Positions 8,166-16,604 of a stretch of DNA of 64,000 nucleotides are shown in pieces. Source of the DNA: Pseudomonas sp. CHM02. GTDB lineage: Bacteria > Pseudomonadota > Gammaproteobacteria > Pseudomonadales > Pseudomonadaceae. Positions within the stretch are counted from its first letter, which is position 1, and the number at the start of each line of letters is the position of its first letter. The position numbers and the translations under genes are program-made. Where the stretch lies: positions 29,028 to 93,027 of the forward strand of contig NZ_JFCA01000033.1 of assembly GCF_000612585.1 (NCBI RefSeq), in the 5' to 3' direction. The notes below the pieces were generated by a model. It saw nothing but the letters and a program-made list of their open reading frames with translations. It was not told where the DNA came from and ran no database searches.

Positions 8166-8861
8166 TCAGCGCTTCTCCGGCATGGCCAATCGGGTGATTT
8201 CCCGCCGCCCGATGGCATTGACCTGCAGCGCCTGGGACTCATTGATCACGCTGATCCAGTTCGACTGCAGAAACAGTTGCAGCAACCCCGCCCCCAACGC
8301 ACCTCCCAAGTGCGGCTGCAGCTGGCTCCAGTCGAAACAGTTGCACACCAGCGGCGACGCCAGCGCCTGGGTAAAAATGCCCAGGCCCGCCAGATGCTGC
8401 GCGCCCTTGAACGTGACATCGGTACGCTGTTCATAACACTCGATCCAACCCGCCTCCAGCAGATGCTGATACAACTGCGCGCCCAGTTCCCCGCCGAGGT
8501 GCCCATGGCACAACCGGGCATGGCGCAACGACGACGGTGCAACCAGGGGTTGCGGCAATGCACCCGGCGCACTGCGTGTGGCGCAGGCGACGGTAGCCCT
8601 GGCCATGGCATCGACGGCGGCGCAGACATCAGGCGCCGCCACGCGAAACAAGCGCTTGCCGCGCCGGGCCTCCACACGCAGCAACCCCCCTGCGGTCAGT
8701 CGCGCCAGGTGCGCGTTGGCGGATGTCGGTGACAACCCGGCGAGCGTCGCCAACTCTACCGGCGACTTGGCCGACCCATCCATCAAAGCCCACACAATGG
8801 CGGTGCGTTTGGGCTCGGCGAGCAAGCTGGCGATCTGACTGATGCACGGTGCTGCTTCCAT
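8166..8861 (-). CDS. ArsR-type winged-helix transcriptional regulator
   Basis: A 231-residue regulator. The first 90 residues form an ArsR-like winged helix: Met-Glu-Ala-Ala-Pro-Cys, a helix ending in Lys-Arg-Thr, then a recognition region Leu-Ala-Gly-Leu-Ser-Pro-Thr-Ser-Ala-Asn-Ala-His-Leu-Ala-Arg-Leu and a wing rich in Arg/Lys (Arg-Arg-Gly-Lys-Arg-Leu-Phe). The remaining part is a long C-terminal region with Cys/His residues (for example Cys-His-Gly-His, Cys-Asn-Cys) and is not a standard sensor that I can name. I chose ATG at 8861 because AGGGAG lies 8 bases before it, although the frame stays open upstream to 9110. Target genes are unknown; the LysR gene lies just upstream on the same strand. 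Confidence 0.85.
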   Translation of the reverse strand: MEAAPCISQIASLLAEPKRTAIVWALMDGSAKSPVELATLAGLSPTSANAHLARLTAGGLLRVEARRGKRLFRVAAPDVCAAVDAMARATVACATRSAPGALPQPLVAPSSLRHARLCHGHLGGELGAQLYQHLLEAGWIECYEQRTDVTFKGAQHLAGLGIFTQALASPLVCNCFDWSQLQPHLGGALGAGLLQLFLQSNWISVINESQALQVNAIGRREITRLAMPEKR

Positions 8862-8998
8862 CGTTTCACTCCCTGTTGGTTTATTCTTCTGCTGAGGTTC
8901 GCGCCAAAGTATAGGAGCGCAAACCGCCGGTTCCACGGCGTCTGACAGCATGGATAGGGACAGTAACTGAGTGAAATTTCCTGTTGTGCTGGAGGCCG

Positions 8999-9925
8999 TT
9001 ACGTAGAGCTCGATCGCTCCGGCAACTGGGCTGTCAACCTCGCACAACGGGACACGAGCATTTCCCGCAACAGGTTGATGGGTTTGCTCAGTTGTGCACG
9101 ATGGGCACACAGCAGGTTGAGCGGTGTGCGCTCACCACGCAGCTCAGGCAGGATCAAACGCAGGCGCCCGGCCAGCACGTCGGTGCTGACATCGAGCCAG
9201 GACTTGTAGGCAATGCCCACACCCGCCACCGCCCAGCGACGGACCACATCGGCATCGTCACTGAAGCGATCGCCGCTGACGGTCAGGCTGACTTCGCGCT
9301 TACCGTCGCGGAAAGTCCAGTGGTCATGAACCCGGCTACCCAGCATGTACAGCAGGCAATTGTGCTGGGCCAATTGCTCCAGGTGCCGAGGCTCACCATG
9401 GCGCGCGAGGTAGCTGGGGGAGGCACACAGTACGCGAACGTTATCCGGCGCGACGGGCAGCGCGATCAGGCTGGAGTCTTCGGGCTCGCCGTAGCGCAGG
9501 GCAATATCCACCGGCTGGCGGAACAGATCGGCAATACGATCGCCCAACAGCAGGCGCACGGTGAGCTGCGGGTACTCACGCTGGAATTCATCCAGCCACG
9601 GCAGCAGTTGGTTGCGCCCGAAATCCGAAGGAGCCGACAGTTGCAGCACCCCGCTGACGTGGTCCTGACCGCTGGCCAATAAGCGTCGCCCTTCCTCCAG
9701 CGAGCTCAACGCAGCGCGGGCATATTCCAGGAAGCCCTCGCCTTCGGCGGTCAGGCGCAGGCTACGAGTGGAGCGCGCCAGCAAGCGCGCGCCCAGTTGC
9801 TGCTCAATACGCTTGAGCGCCGCACTGGCCACGGCGGGCGACAGGTCCATTACCCGTGCCGCCGCGGACAGGCTACCCAGGTCTGCCGCACGCACAAACA
9901 ACTGCAAATCATCAAAACGCAGCAT
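8999..9925 (-). CDS. LysR-family transcriptional regulator
   Basis: A 308-residue LysR regulator. The N-terminal helix-turn-helix (about residues 1-60) has the family pattern Leu-Gln-Leu-Phe-Val-Arg-Ala-Ala-Asp-Leu-Gly-Ser-Leu-Ser-Ala-Ala-Ala-Arg, followed by a periplasmic-binding-like effector domain (about 88-295) with Leu-Arg-Tyr-Gly-Glu-Pro-Glu-Asp. This resembles the subgroup that controls neighbouring oxidoreductases. It is divergent from the monooxygenase and MDR genes (10044-11494), 118 bases apart, so it probably controls them. Ribosome site GGGGAT precedes the ATG at 9925. Confidence 0.92.
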   Translation of the reverse strand: MLRFDDLQLFVRAADLGSLSAAARVMDLSPAVASAALKRIEQQLGARLLARSTRSLRLTAEGEGFLEYARAALSSLEEGRRLLASGQDHVSGVLQLSAPSDFGRNQLLPWLDEFQREYPQLTVRLLLGDRIADLFRQPVDIALRYGEPEDSSLIALPVAPDNVRVLCASPSYLARHGEPRHLEQLAQHNCLLYMLGSRVHDHWTFRDGKREVSLTVSGDRFSDDADVVRRWAVAGVGIAYKSWLDVSTDVLAGRLRLILPELRGERTPLNLLCAHRAQLSKPINLLREMLVSRCARLTAQLPERSSST

Positions 9926-10043
9926 GCATCCCCGCCGATTATCAAAATTCCGTTGAAACAGACTGCTGTTTTAGCCGCTTTTATCTGCGCGGGAAATAGC
10001 CAATCATCTGTCCATCCCGTTCATCACGTGTCTGGAGTTGAAT

Positions 10044-10337
10044 ATGTCCACCGCCTTTAACGTCATCGCCACGCTGATCGCCAAACCCGGCCAACAAGCC
10101 ACCCTGGAAACCCTGCTGCGCGGCCTGCTGGAACCCACGCGCCTGGAAGCCGGTTGCGAGCAGTATGACCTGCATCAGGACCTGCAACACCCCGAGACCT
10201 TCTACATGCTCGAACGCTGGAGCGACGACGCGGCACTGGCCGACCACGACCAGAGCGCACACATCCAGAGCTTTCGCGCCAAGGCCGCTGATGTGATCGA
10301 ACACTTCGAACTCAAGCGCCTGAAATTTCTCGCCTGA
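10044..10337 (+). CDS. ABM-domain putative quinol monooxygenase (YgiN-like)
   Basis: A 97-residue protein of the antibiotic biosynthesis monooxygenase (ABM) fold: Phe-Asn-Val-Ile-Ala-Thr-Leu-Ile-Ala-Lys-Pro-Gly near the start, Glu-Ala-Gly-Cys-Glu-Gln-Tyr-Asp-Leu-His in the middle, and Phe-Tyr-Met-Leu-Glu-Arg-Trp with a closing His-Phe-Glu. The family forms cofactor-free dimers acting on quinols or similar aromatics. Start at ATG 10044: TGGAG (10033-10037) lies 6 bases upstream. Expressed towards the MDR oxidoreductase gene, from which a REPIN separates it. Substrate is unknown. Confidence 0.85.
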   Translation: MSTAFNVIATLIAKPGQQATLETLLRGLLEPTRLEAGCEQYDLHQDLQHPETFYMLERWSDDAALADHDQSAHIQSFRAKAADVIEHFELKRLKFLA

Positions 10338-10353
10338 TCCCCAACCTTTTTCT

Positions 10354-10452
10354 GTAGGAGCGAGCTTGCTCGCGAAAAACTCAAGAGCCCCGCGTTAAAC
10401 CAGAAGCGCTGCGTCATCGTTGACGATCTTCGCGAGCAAGCTCGCTCCCACA
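10354..10452. repeat. REPIN (GGAGCGAGCTTGCTCGCGAA type)
   Basis: Inverted pair of GTAGGAGCGAGCTTGCTCGC-like REPs between the monooxygenase and the MDR oxidoreductase genes, which run in the same direction. A second REP type than the one at 8078. It may lower read-through between the two genes. Confidence 0.9.
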
Positions 10453-10480
10453 GTCAGTCACCGTATTCCCTGGAGCCATC

Positions 10481-11494
10481 ATGAAAGCCATTGCCTACTA
10501 CGCCTCACTGCCGATCAACGATCCAAACGCTCTGCAAGACATCGAGCTGCCAGCGCCCGTCGCCGGCCCGCGCGACCTGCTGGTGGAAGTCAAAGCCATC
10601 TCGGTCAACCCGGTGGACACCAAGGTGCGCCAGAACGTCGCCCCGGAAAACGGCGCCGCCAAAGTGCTGGGCTGGGACGTGGCCGGCGTGGTTAAGGCGG
10701 TCGGCAGCGAAGTGACGCTGTTCAAGGCCGGTGACAAGGTGTTCTACGCCGGTTCCCTGGTGCGCCCAGGCGGCAACAGCGAACTGCACACTGTGGATGA
10801 GCGCATTGTCGGCCACATGCCCAAGAGCCTGGGTTTTGCCGAAGCCGCCGCGCTGCCGTTGACCGCCATTACCGCCTGGGAACTGCTGTTCGAACGCCTG
10901 CAAGTGCGTGAGGGCAAGCAGGACGAAGGCCAGAGCCTGCTGATCGTCGGCGCCGCCGGTGGCGTGGGGTCGATCCTGACCCAACTGGCCAGCCAGCTCA
11001 CCGCCTTGAAAGTGATCGGGACGGCCTCGCGCCCGGAAACCCAGGCATGGACCAAGGCCCTCGGTGCCGACCTGGTGATCGACCACAGCCAGCCGCTGAG
11101 CGAAGCGCTGAAAGCCGCCGGCCAACCGCAAGTGACCCACGTCGCCAGCCTGACCCAGACCGATCATCACCTGGACCAATTGGTAGAAGCCCTGCAACCC
11201 CAGGGCAAGCTGGCACTGATCGACGACCCCAAGGTGCTGGACGTCAGCAAGCTCAAGCGCAAGAGCCTGTCGCTGCATTGGGAGTTCATGTACACACGCT
11301 CGATGTTCGAGACGCCGGACATGATCGAACAGCACAACCTGCTCAACCGCGTGGCCGAACTGATCGACGCCGGCACCCTGAAAACCACCGTGGGTGAGCA
11401 CTTTGGTGTGATCAATGCTGCAAACCTGCGCCGCGCCCATGCGCTGCTGGAAAGCGGCAAGGCCAAGGGCAAGATCGTGCTGGAAGGGTTCTGA
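10481..11494 (+). CDS. Medium-chain dehydrogenase/reductase, quinone oxidoreductase-like
   Basis: A 337-residue MDR-family NAD(P)H oxidoreductase, of the group often annotated zinc-binding alcohol dehydrogenase family protein. N-terminal GroES-like domain (about 1-125) with Val-Asn-Pro-Val-Asp-Thr-Lys; Rossmann domain with Gly-Ala-Ala-Gly-Gly-Val-Gly (157-163). The catalytic zinc ligands of true alcohol dehydrogenases are not present (Gly-Trp-Asp-Val-Ala-Gly replaces the Gly-His-Glu site), so a zinc-free quinone or enone reduction is more likely. Good ribosome site (GGAG, 7 bases before ATG). Probably one regulatory unit with the ABM-domain gene under the divergent LysR. Downstream, 11507-11515 and 11536-11544 pair over 9 bp but lack a T-run. 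Confidence 0.88.
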   Translation: MKAIAYYASLPINDPNALQDIELPAPVAGPRDLLVEVKAISVNPVDTKVRQNVAPENGAAKVLGWDVAGVVKAVGSEVTLFKAGDKVFYAGSLVRPGGNSELHTVDERIVGHMPKSLGFAEAAALPLTAITAWELLFERLQVREGKQDEGQSLLIVGAAGGVGSILTQLASQLTALKVIGTASRPETQAWTKALGADLVIDHSQPLSEALKAAGQPQVTHVASLTQTDHHLDQLVEALQPQGKLALIDDPKVLDVSKLKRKSLSLHWEFMYTRSMFETPDMIEQHNLLNRVAELIDAGTLKTTVGEHFGVINAANLRRAHALLESGKAKGKIVLEGF

Positions 11495-11639
11495 GAACCA
11501 AGCGTCGGTGCCGTCTGTTATTCACCTGAGTGATGGACGGCACCATTAGTCCGACAGTTGATCTTTGTCATATTTGTGAGCGTATTCGGGTTTATATTGG
11601 CCGCCTTTGCCACGATTCTTTTACGTGAGGAAGTCAGCA

Positions 11640-11822
11640 ATGAAGATCCTGATAAAAGCGTTAGCAAAATCCGCAGGCAATAAATGGCAGGTTCGTCTCG
11701 ACCAGGACGCGTTCACCTTCCGCACCGAGGCCGAAGCCCGTGCCTTTGCCGATACCCTGCAAGCCCGTATCCAGGCGCCCCACCGTTTTCCAAACAGCCA
11801 GCAACGCTCCGCCGCTGGCTGA
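11640..11822 (+). CDS. Small conserved-looking hypothetical protein (60 aa)
   Basis: A 60-residue basic protein, Met-Lys-Ile-Leu-Ile-Lys-Ala-Leu at the start, with a central Trp-Gln-Val-Arg-Leu-Asp-Gln-Asp-Ala-Phe and Ala-Glu-Ala-Arg-Ala-Phe-Ala-Asp helix, and no membrane segment. I know no function. The start at 11640 is chosen because GTGAGGAAG lies about 9 bases upstream; the frame also opens at 11607 but without a ribosome site. It ends 8 bases before the convergent end of the drug transporter gene. Confidence 0.6.
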   Translation: MKILIKALAKSAGNKWQVRLDQDAFTFRTEAEARAFADTLQARIQAPHRFPNSQQRSAAG

Positions 11823-11830
11823 CCCGTACT

Positions 11831-13024
11831 TCAGACCTGCGCCTGCAAGGCCCGCATCCGTTGCAGGCGCTGGGTCGACATCGCAATCGTCACCGCCAAT
11901 ACACCGCACAAGCTGATGACCATCGCCATCGGCATCGCCGTGCCGTCGTGCAAAAAACCCACTAACGACGCCGCCCCCGCCGCCACGCCAAACTGAATGC
12001 AACCGAGCAACGCCGAAGCGCTACCGGCCCGTGCTCCCTGCCCGCTCATGGCGCACGCCGAGGTATTGGGCAAAATGCAGCCCAGGCTGGCAATGCAGAT
12101 AAACAGCGGCACCAGCAATGGCCACAGCGCATCGGTGCGCAAGGCTGCGATGCCGAGCAACGTCAGCGCCGCCAACAGGTAGACCCACACACTGCGCGAC
12201 AGCAGAAACGCCGGGCCGCGCTTGGACAGCAACCGCGCATTCACCTGGGCCACCAGGATAAAGCCGGCAGCGTTGGAACCGAACAGCCAGCCGTAATGCT
12301 CGGCAGGCACGCCGTAGAGTTGGATAAAGACAAAAGGTGAACCGGCGATGTAGGCAAACATCCCGGCAATCGAAATGCCGCCGGTCAGCGCGTAACCCAG
12401 GTAGACGCGGTCTGACAACAACGCAGCGTAGCGACGCAGCGAGCCGGACAACGGCTGACGCGGCTGATGGGCCGGGAAGGTTTCCGGCAGCCCGACCGCT
12501 ACGGCGATGGCCGCCATCACGCTGAAGATCGACAGTGCGAGGAAAATCGATTGCCAACCCCACAGCCCCACCATCACCCCACCGGCCAGGGGGGCGAGGA
12601 TCGGCGCCAGGCCGGTCACCAGCATCAGTTGCGAAAACACCTTGGCCGAACCCACCGCGTCGCATTTGTCGCTGACCACCGCGCGGGAAATCACCATGCC
12701 CGCGCAGCCGCCGAGGGCCTGCACAAAGCGCGCGCCGATCAGCCATTCCAGCGAAGGTGCAAAGGCGCACGCAAAGGACGCCAAGGTGAACAGGGTGACA
12801 CCACTGAGCAGCGGGCCGCGTCGACCGAAGCGGTCCGCCAGCGGGCCATAGATCAATTGGCCGATGGCCAGGCCACCGAAATACACCGCCAGGGTCAGCT
12901 GGACGTGTTTTTCATCGGTCGCGAAGGCCTTGGCCATGGCCGGAAAGCCGGGCAGGTAAAAATCGATCGCCAGCGGTGCGAAGGCGCTCAAGGCACCCAG
13001 AATCAGGATTATGCGGAGGTTCAT
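11831..13024 (-). CDS. Bcr/CflA-family MFS multidrug transporter
   Basis: A 397-residue, 12-helix major facilitator. Seen: Ala-Ile-Asp-Phe-Tyr-Leu-Pro-Gly-Phe-Pro in helix 1 (typical of Bcr/CflA), Tyr-Gly-Pro-Leu-Ala-Asp-Arg-Phe-Gly-Arg-Arg (loop 2-3 motif A) and the Gly-Gly-Cys-Ala-Gly-Met-Val-Ile-Ser-Arg-Ala antiporter motif C. A proton-driven exporter of drugs such as chloramphenicol, bicyclomycin or sulfonamides in related proteins; the substrate here is not known. Located 84 bases after copZ on the same strand, so some read-through from the copper promoter is possible. Confidence 0.93.
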   Translation of the reverse strand: MNLRIILILGALSAFAPLAIDFYLPGFPAMAKAFATDEKHVQLTLAVYFGGLAIGQLIYGPLADRFGRRGPLLSGVTLFTLASFACAFAPSLEWLIGARFVQALGGCAGMVISRAVVSDKCDAVGSAKVFSQLMLVTGLAPILAPLAGGVMVGLWGWQSIFLALSIFSVMAAIAVAVGLPETFPAHQPRQPLSGSLRRYAALLSDRVYLGYALTGGISIAGMFAYIAGSPFVFIQLYGVPAEHYGWLFGSNAAGFILVAQVNARLLSKRGPAFLLSRSVWVYLLAALTLLGIAALRTDALWPLLVPLFICIASLGCILPNTSACAMSGQGARAGSASALLGCIQFGVAAGAASLVGFLHDGTAMPMAMVISLCGVLAVTIAMSTQRLQRMRALQAQV

Positions 13025-13108
13025 CGGGCACCCAAGTGAGACGGCAGCCCGATAGTCTAGCCGCGCTTGGGTGCATTGAACACGATAGCTCGCTAACTAT
13101 TTTACGGG

Positions 13109-13306
13109 TCAGGCAAGCTTCGCGCTGTAGCCCTCTTCCGTGATCGCCTCGATCACCTGTTCGGCAGACAAGCGGCTTTCGACACCCACTTCCTTTGCCG
13201 CCAGGTCGACCTTCACACTGGCCGACGGGTCCTGGCTCTGCACCGCCTGGGTCACCGCTCGAACGCAATGGCCGCAGGTCATTCCTTCAACGCTGAATAC
13301 TTGCAT
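13109..13306 (-). CDS. copZ: Copper chaperone CopZ (heavy-metal-associated domain)
   Basis: A 65-residue single HMA domain with the metal site Gly-Met-Thr-Cys-Gly-His-Cys (residues 8-14). It binds Cu(I) in the cytoplasm and delivers it to CopA and to the regulator CueR. Start at ATG 13306: AGGAG lies 7 bases before it. It is controlled by the CueR-type promoter at 13336-13366 and sits back to back with the secreted protein gene and copA. In E. coli the CopZ equivalent arises from copA by frameshifting; pseudomonads carry a separate gene, as here. Confidence 0.93.
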   Translation of the reverse strand: MQVFSVEGMTCGHCVRAVTQAVQSQDPSASVKVDLAAKEVGVESRLSAEQVIEAITEEGYSAKLA

Positions 13307-13335
13307 GACATGACTCCTTTGATGAGGTTGGACGC

Positions 13336-13366
13336 AGTGTCGACCTTGCCACGATGGCAAGGTCAA
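13336..13366 (-). promoter_or_regulatory. CueR-dependent promoter of copZ
   Basis: On the minus strand TTGACC (-35) and GACACT (-10) are 19 bases apart, the over-long spacing typical of MerR-family activated promoters. The spacer contains a perfect dyad, GACCTTGCCA (13342-13351), three bases, TGGCAAGGTC (13355-13364), which fits the ACCTT...AAGGT CueR box. CueR with Cu(I) would untwist it and switch on copZ. Confidence 0.85.
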
Positions 13367-13453
13367 GTTCCTGGAATATCTGCCGGGCTGGTAATCGTTG
13401 GCATCGTCGGCCAAGCTTCACCCATCTTCGATTCACACTACGGAGCATTCGCC

Positions 13454-13834
13454 ATGCGCTGGTCGTTTTTTGCCCTTCTCGGCCTGATGAGCTTGTCTGC
13501 CGCTGCGCCGCAGGCTGTCGCCGCAGAAGACTATGCGGTGCTGATCATTTCCCGGGAACGCCTGGAAGTGCCGACCAACTGCGAAATCGGCTTGTACCTG
13601 AATGACCAGCTGGCAGGCCGGCTGTTCCAGGAACAGGCCACCTCGTTCAACCTGCCGGCGGGCAACCTGTCCTTGCGCCTGAAACTGCTGCCGGGCCAAT
13701 CCCCAGGCTGCCTGCCGGGGATGCTGGCACCGCCGGCACAGAACATCACGCTCAAGGTCGGTGATGTGCGCAAACTGCGTATCGCCCAGGGCCCGGACGG
13801 CATGTACCTCAAACCCGCCGCGTTGGAATATTAA
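13454..13834 (+). CDS. Small secreted (periplasmic) hypothetical protein
   Basis: A 126-residue protein with a clear signal peptide: Met-Arg-Trp, a hydrophobic stretch, and an Ala-Val-Ala-Ala-type cleavage site near residue 24. The mature part is a small beta-rich domain with two Cys residues (in Thr-Asn-Cys-Glu and Pro-Gly-Cys-Leu-Pro-Gly) that could form a disulfide. No copper-binding Met or His cluster is visible. Start at ATG 13454 with GGAG 8 bases upstream. It lies between copZ and copA, and ends just before the copA promoter. Function unknown; a role in copper handling is only suggested by position. Confidence 0.7.
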   Translation: MRWSFFALLGLMSLSAAAPQAVAAEDYAVLIISRERLEVPTNCEIGLYLNDQLAGRLFQEQATSFNLPAGNLSLRLKLLPGQSPGCLPGMLAPPAQNITLKVGDVRKLRIAQGPDGMYLKPAALEY

Positions 13835-13840
13835 AGGCGC

Positions 13841-13871
13841 TTGACCTTCCCCACAGGTCAAGGTTGATCCT
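13841..13871 (+). promoter_or_regulatory. CueR-dependent promoter of copA
   Basis: TTGACC (13841-13846) and GATCCT (13866-13871) with a 19-base spacer that starts TTCCCC and ends AAGGTT, closely like the E. coli copA promoter. The outer arms ACCTT and AAGGT fit a CueR box, although the dyad is less perfect than at copZ. It lies 30 bases before the copA start. Confidence 0.8.
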
Positions 13872-13900
13872 ACGGGCAACTTCTCCTGGAGGACTGCCCC

Positions 13901-16102
13901 ATGAATGGATCCACCACCTTTGACCTGCCCATCAGCGGCATGACCTGCGCCAGCTGTGCCGGCCGGGTCGAGCGCGCACTGGGCAAGGTGCCGGGGGTGC
14001 AAAGCGTCAGCGTCAATCTGGCCAACGAGCGCGCCCACGTTGAAGTGCTGGGCCAGATGGACCCCGGCGTGCTGATCGCCGCGGTCGATAAAGCTGGCTA
14101 TACCGCCACCCTGCCCCAAAGCGAAACCGCTACCGACGCCAACCAGGCCCAACGCCTGCACCGTGAGCGATGGGCGCTGCTGCTGGCGATTCTACTGGCA
14201 TTGCCGTTGGTGCTGCCGATGCTGGTGGAACCCTTCGGCCTGCATTGGATGCTGCCCGCCTGGGCCCAATTCGCGCTGGCCACCCCCGTGCAGTTCATCT
14301 TCGGCGCACGCTTCTATATCGCCGCCTGGAAAGCCGTGCGTGCAGGCGCAGGCAATATGGACCTGCTGGTGGCCATCGGCACGAGTGCCGGTTATGGCCT
14401 GAGCCTCTATGAATGGCTGACGGCTCACCCAGGCATGGCGCCGCACCTGTATTTCGAAGCCTCGGCGGTGGTGATCGCGCTGGTGCTGCTGGGCAAATAC
14501 CTGGAGAGCCGCGCCAAGCGCCAGACCGCCAGCGCCATCCGCGCCCTGGAAGCGCTGCGCCCAGAACGGGCGATTCGAGTACTTGACGGTCGTGAAGAAG
14601 ACATCGCCATCAGCGCCCTCAGGCTCAATGACCTGGTGCTAGTGAAACCCGGCGAACGCTTCCCGGTGGACGGTGAGGTGGTGGACGGCCAAAGCCATGC
14701 CGACGAAGCCTTGATCAGCGGCGAAAGCCTGCCGGTGCCGAAACAGCCTAGCGATAAAGTCACCGGCGGCGCCATCAACGGCGAAGGCCGTCTGCTGGTA
14801 CGCACCCTGGCGCTCGGCGCCGAAAGCGTGCTGGCGCGGATCATCCGCCTGGTGGAAGACGCCCAGGCCGCCAAGGCGCCTATCCAGAAACTGGTGGACA
14901 AAGTCAGCCAGGTTTTCGTCCCGGCCGTGCTGGTGCTGGCGCTTGTCACGCTGGTGGGCTGGTGGCTGTATGGCGCGTCCCTGGAGACCGCGATCATCAA
15001 TGCCGTCGCCGTGCTGGTGATCGCCTGCCCCTGCGCTTTGGGCCTGGCCACGCCGACCGCGATCATGGCGGGTACGGGCGTCGCCGCGCGCCATGGCATC
15101 CTGATCAAGGACGCCGAAGCCCTGGAGCGTGCCCATGCCGTGAGCGCCGTGGTCTTCGACAAGACCGGTACCCTCACCTCCGGCGCGCCGAAAATTGCCC
15201 ACCTGGCGGCAGTGGATGGCGACGAAGCCTTACTGCTGCAGCAAGCCGGTGCACTGCAACGCGGCAGCGAGCACCCGTTGGCCAAGGCCGTGCTGGAAGC
15301 CTGTCACGAACAAGGGTTGACCGTGGCCGATGTGACGGCCAGCCAATCGCTGACCGGGCGCGGTATCGCCGGCACGCTGGATGGCCGGCCATTGGCATTG
15401 GGCAACCGTCGCTTGCTGGAAGAAAGCGGCTTGAGCGCCGGCGACCTCGGCGACTCGGCCACCGCCTGGGAGGCCGAGGGCCGCACATTGTCCTGGCTGA
15501 TCGAACAAGGGGCGCAACCGCGGGTGCTGGGGCTGTTCGCCTTTGGCGACACCCTCAAGCCCGGTGCGCTGGAGGCGGTGGAGCAACTCAAGGCCCAGCA
15601 CATCAGCAGCCATTTGCTCACCGGCGATAATCGAGGCAGCGCCCGAGTGGTCGCGCAAGCCCTGGGCATCGACGATGTGCACGCCGAAGTGCTACCCGCC
15701 GACAAGGCCGCCACCGTCGCCGAGCTGAAAAAAGCCGGTGTGGTGGCGATGGTCGGCGACGGCATCAACGACGCCCCGGCCCTGGCCGCCGCCGATATCG
15801 GCATCGCCATGGGCGGTGGCACCGACGTGGCCATGCACGCAGCCGGCATCACCCTGATGCGCGGCGACCCGCGCCTGGTGCCGGCGGCCCTGGAGATCAG
15901 CCGCAAGACCTACGCAAAAATCCGCCAGAACCTGTTCTGGGCGTTTGTGTATAACTTGATCGGCATTCCGCTGGCGGCGTTCGGCCTGCTCAACCCGGTG
16001 CTGGCGGGCGCGGCGATGGCATTGTCCAGTGTCAGCGTGGTGAGCAATGCCTTACTGTTGAAGGCGTGGAAGCCTGAGAACCTGGAGGATCAACGCCCAT
16101 GA
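13901..16102 (+). CDS. copA: Cu(I)-exporting P1B-type ATPase CopA
   Basis: A 733-residue inner-membrane ATPase that pumps Cu(I) from cytoplasm to periplasm. One N-terminal HMA domain with Gly-Met-Thr-Cys-Ala-Ser-Cys (Cys16, Cys19), then membrane helices, actuator loop Ser-Gly-Glu-Ser-Leu-Pro, the transport site Cys-Pro-Cys (Cys376, Cys378), phosphorylation motif Asp420-Lys-Thr-Gly-Thr-Leu-Thr, and hinge Gly-Asp-Gly-Ile-Asn-Asp-Ala-Pro. E. coli CopA has two HMA domains; a single one is common in pseudomonads. Its stop overlaps the start of cueR (ATGA, 16099-16102). Confidence 0.97.
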   Translation: MNGSTTFDLPISGMTCASCAGRVERALGKVPGVQSVSVNLANERAHVEVLGQMDPGVLIAAVDKAGYTATLPQSETATDANQAQRLHRERWALLLAILLALPLVLPMLVEPFGLHWMLPAWAQFALATPVQFIFGARFYIAAWKAVRAGAGNMDLLVAIGTSAGYGLSLYEWLTAHPGMAPHLYFEASAVVIALVLLGKYLESRAKRQTASAIRALEALRPERAIRVLDGREEDIAISALRLNDLVLVKPGERFPVDGEVVDGQSHADEALISGESLPVPKQPSDKVTGGAINGEGRLLVRTLALGAESVLARIIRLVEDAQAAKAPIQKLVDKVSQVFVPAVLVLALVTLVGWWLYGASLETAIINAVAVLVIACPCALGLATPTAIMAGTGVAARHGILIKDAEALERAHAVSAVVFDKTGTLTSGAPKIAHLAAVDGDEALLLQQAGALQRGSEHPLAKAVLEACHEQGLTVADVTASQSLTGRGIAGTLDGRPLALGNRRLLEESGLSAGDLGDSATAWEAEGRTLSWLIEQGAQPRVLGLFAFGDTLKPGALEAVEQLKAQHISSHLLTGDNRGSARVVAQALGIDDVHAEVLPADKAATVAELKKAGVVAMVGDGINDAPALAAADIGIAMGGGTDVAMHAAGITLMRGDPRLVPAALEISRKTYAKIRQNLFWAFVYNLIGIPLAAFGLLNPVLAGAAMALSSVSVVSNALLLKAWKPENLEDQRP

Positions 16103-16500
16103 ACATCGGCCAAGCCGCACGCCAGAGCGGGCTCAGCGCCAAGATGATTCGCTACTACGAATCCATCGGCCTGCTCAAGGCCGCCCACCGCACTGACAGT
16201 GGCTATCGCGTGTATGGCAGTGACGACTTGCACACGCTGGCGTTCATCAAACGCTCGCGGGACCTGGGGTTTTCATTGGAAGAGGTCGGCAAGCTGCTGA
16301 CCCTTTGGCAGGACCGGCAACGGGCCAGCGCCGATGTGAAGGCATTGGCACGCCAGCATATCGATGAGCTGAACCAGAAGATTCTGGAGCTGGGACAACT
16401 GCGCGATACCTTGCAGGACCTGGTGGAGCACTGCCAGGGCGATCATCGGCCGGATTGTCCGATTCTCAAGGAGTTGGCGTCCGGTAGCTGTTGCGCCTGA
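16099..16500 (+). CDS. cueR: Copper-responsive MerR-family regulator CueR
   Basis: A 133-residue MerR regulator: winged helix with Gln-Ala-Ala-Arg-Gln-Ser-Gly-Leu-Ser and Ile-Arg-Tyr-Tyr-Glu at the start, a long dimerisation helix (about 80-110), and the Cu(I) ligands Cys112 and Cys120 in His-Cys-x7-Cys spacing, the CueR hallmark. An extra Cys-Cys pair lies at the C-terminus (131-132). It is co-transcribed with copA and should activate both copA and copZ promoters described here, giving autoregulation. Confidence 0.95.
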   Translation: MNIGQAARQSGLSAKMIRYYESIGLLKAAHRTDSGYRVYGSDDLHTLAFIKRSRDLGFSLEEVGKLLTLWQDRQRASADVKALARQHIDELNQKILELGQLRDTLQDLVEHCQGDHRPDCPILKELASGSCCA

Positions 16501-16536
16501 AGGCGAAAACGCGATATCCGATCGAGCCTGAATTTA

Positions 16537-16583
16537 TTGTGGTGAGCGGGCTTGCCCGCGCGGGGCAAGCCCGCTCACCACAA
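16537..16583. repeat. Single REP hairpin (GTGAGCGGGCTTGCCC type)
   Basis: A perfect 21-bp inverted repeat (TTGTGGTGAGCGGGCTTGCC... and its complement) around a 5-base loop, between the convergent ends of cueR and the RIO kinase. It can serve as a strong two-way hairpin and is of a third REP type. Confidence 0.9.
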
Positions 16584-16604
16584 AAGCCAGCTCATACTGA
16601 ATCG

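Noticed and set aside
11507..11544. 9-bp hairpin after the MDR gene as a terminator
   Set aside because: The loop is 20 bases and there is no T-run, so it is only mentioned in the gene entry.
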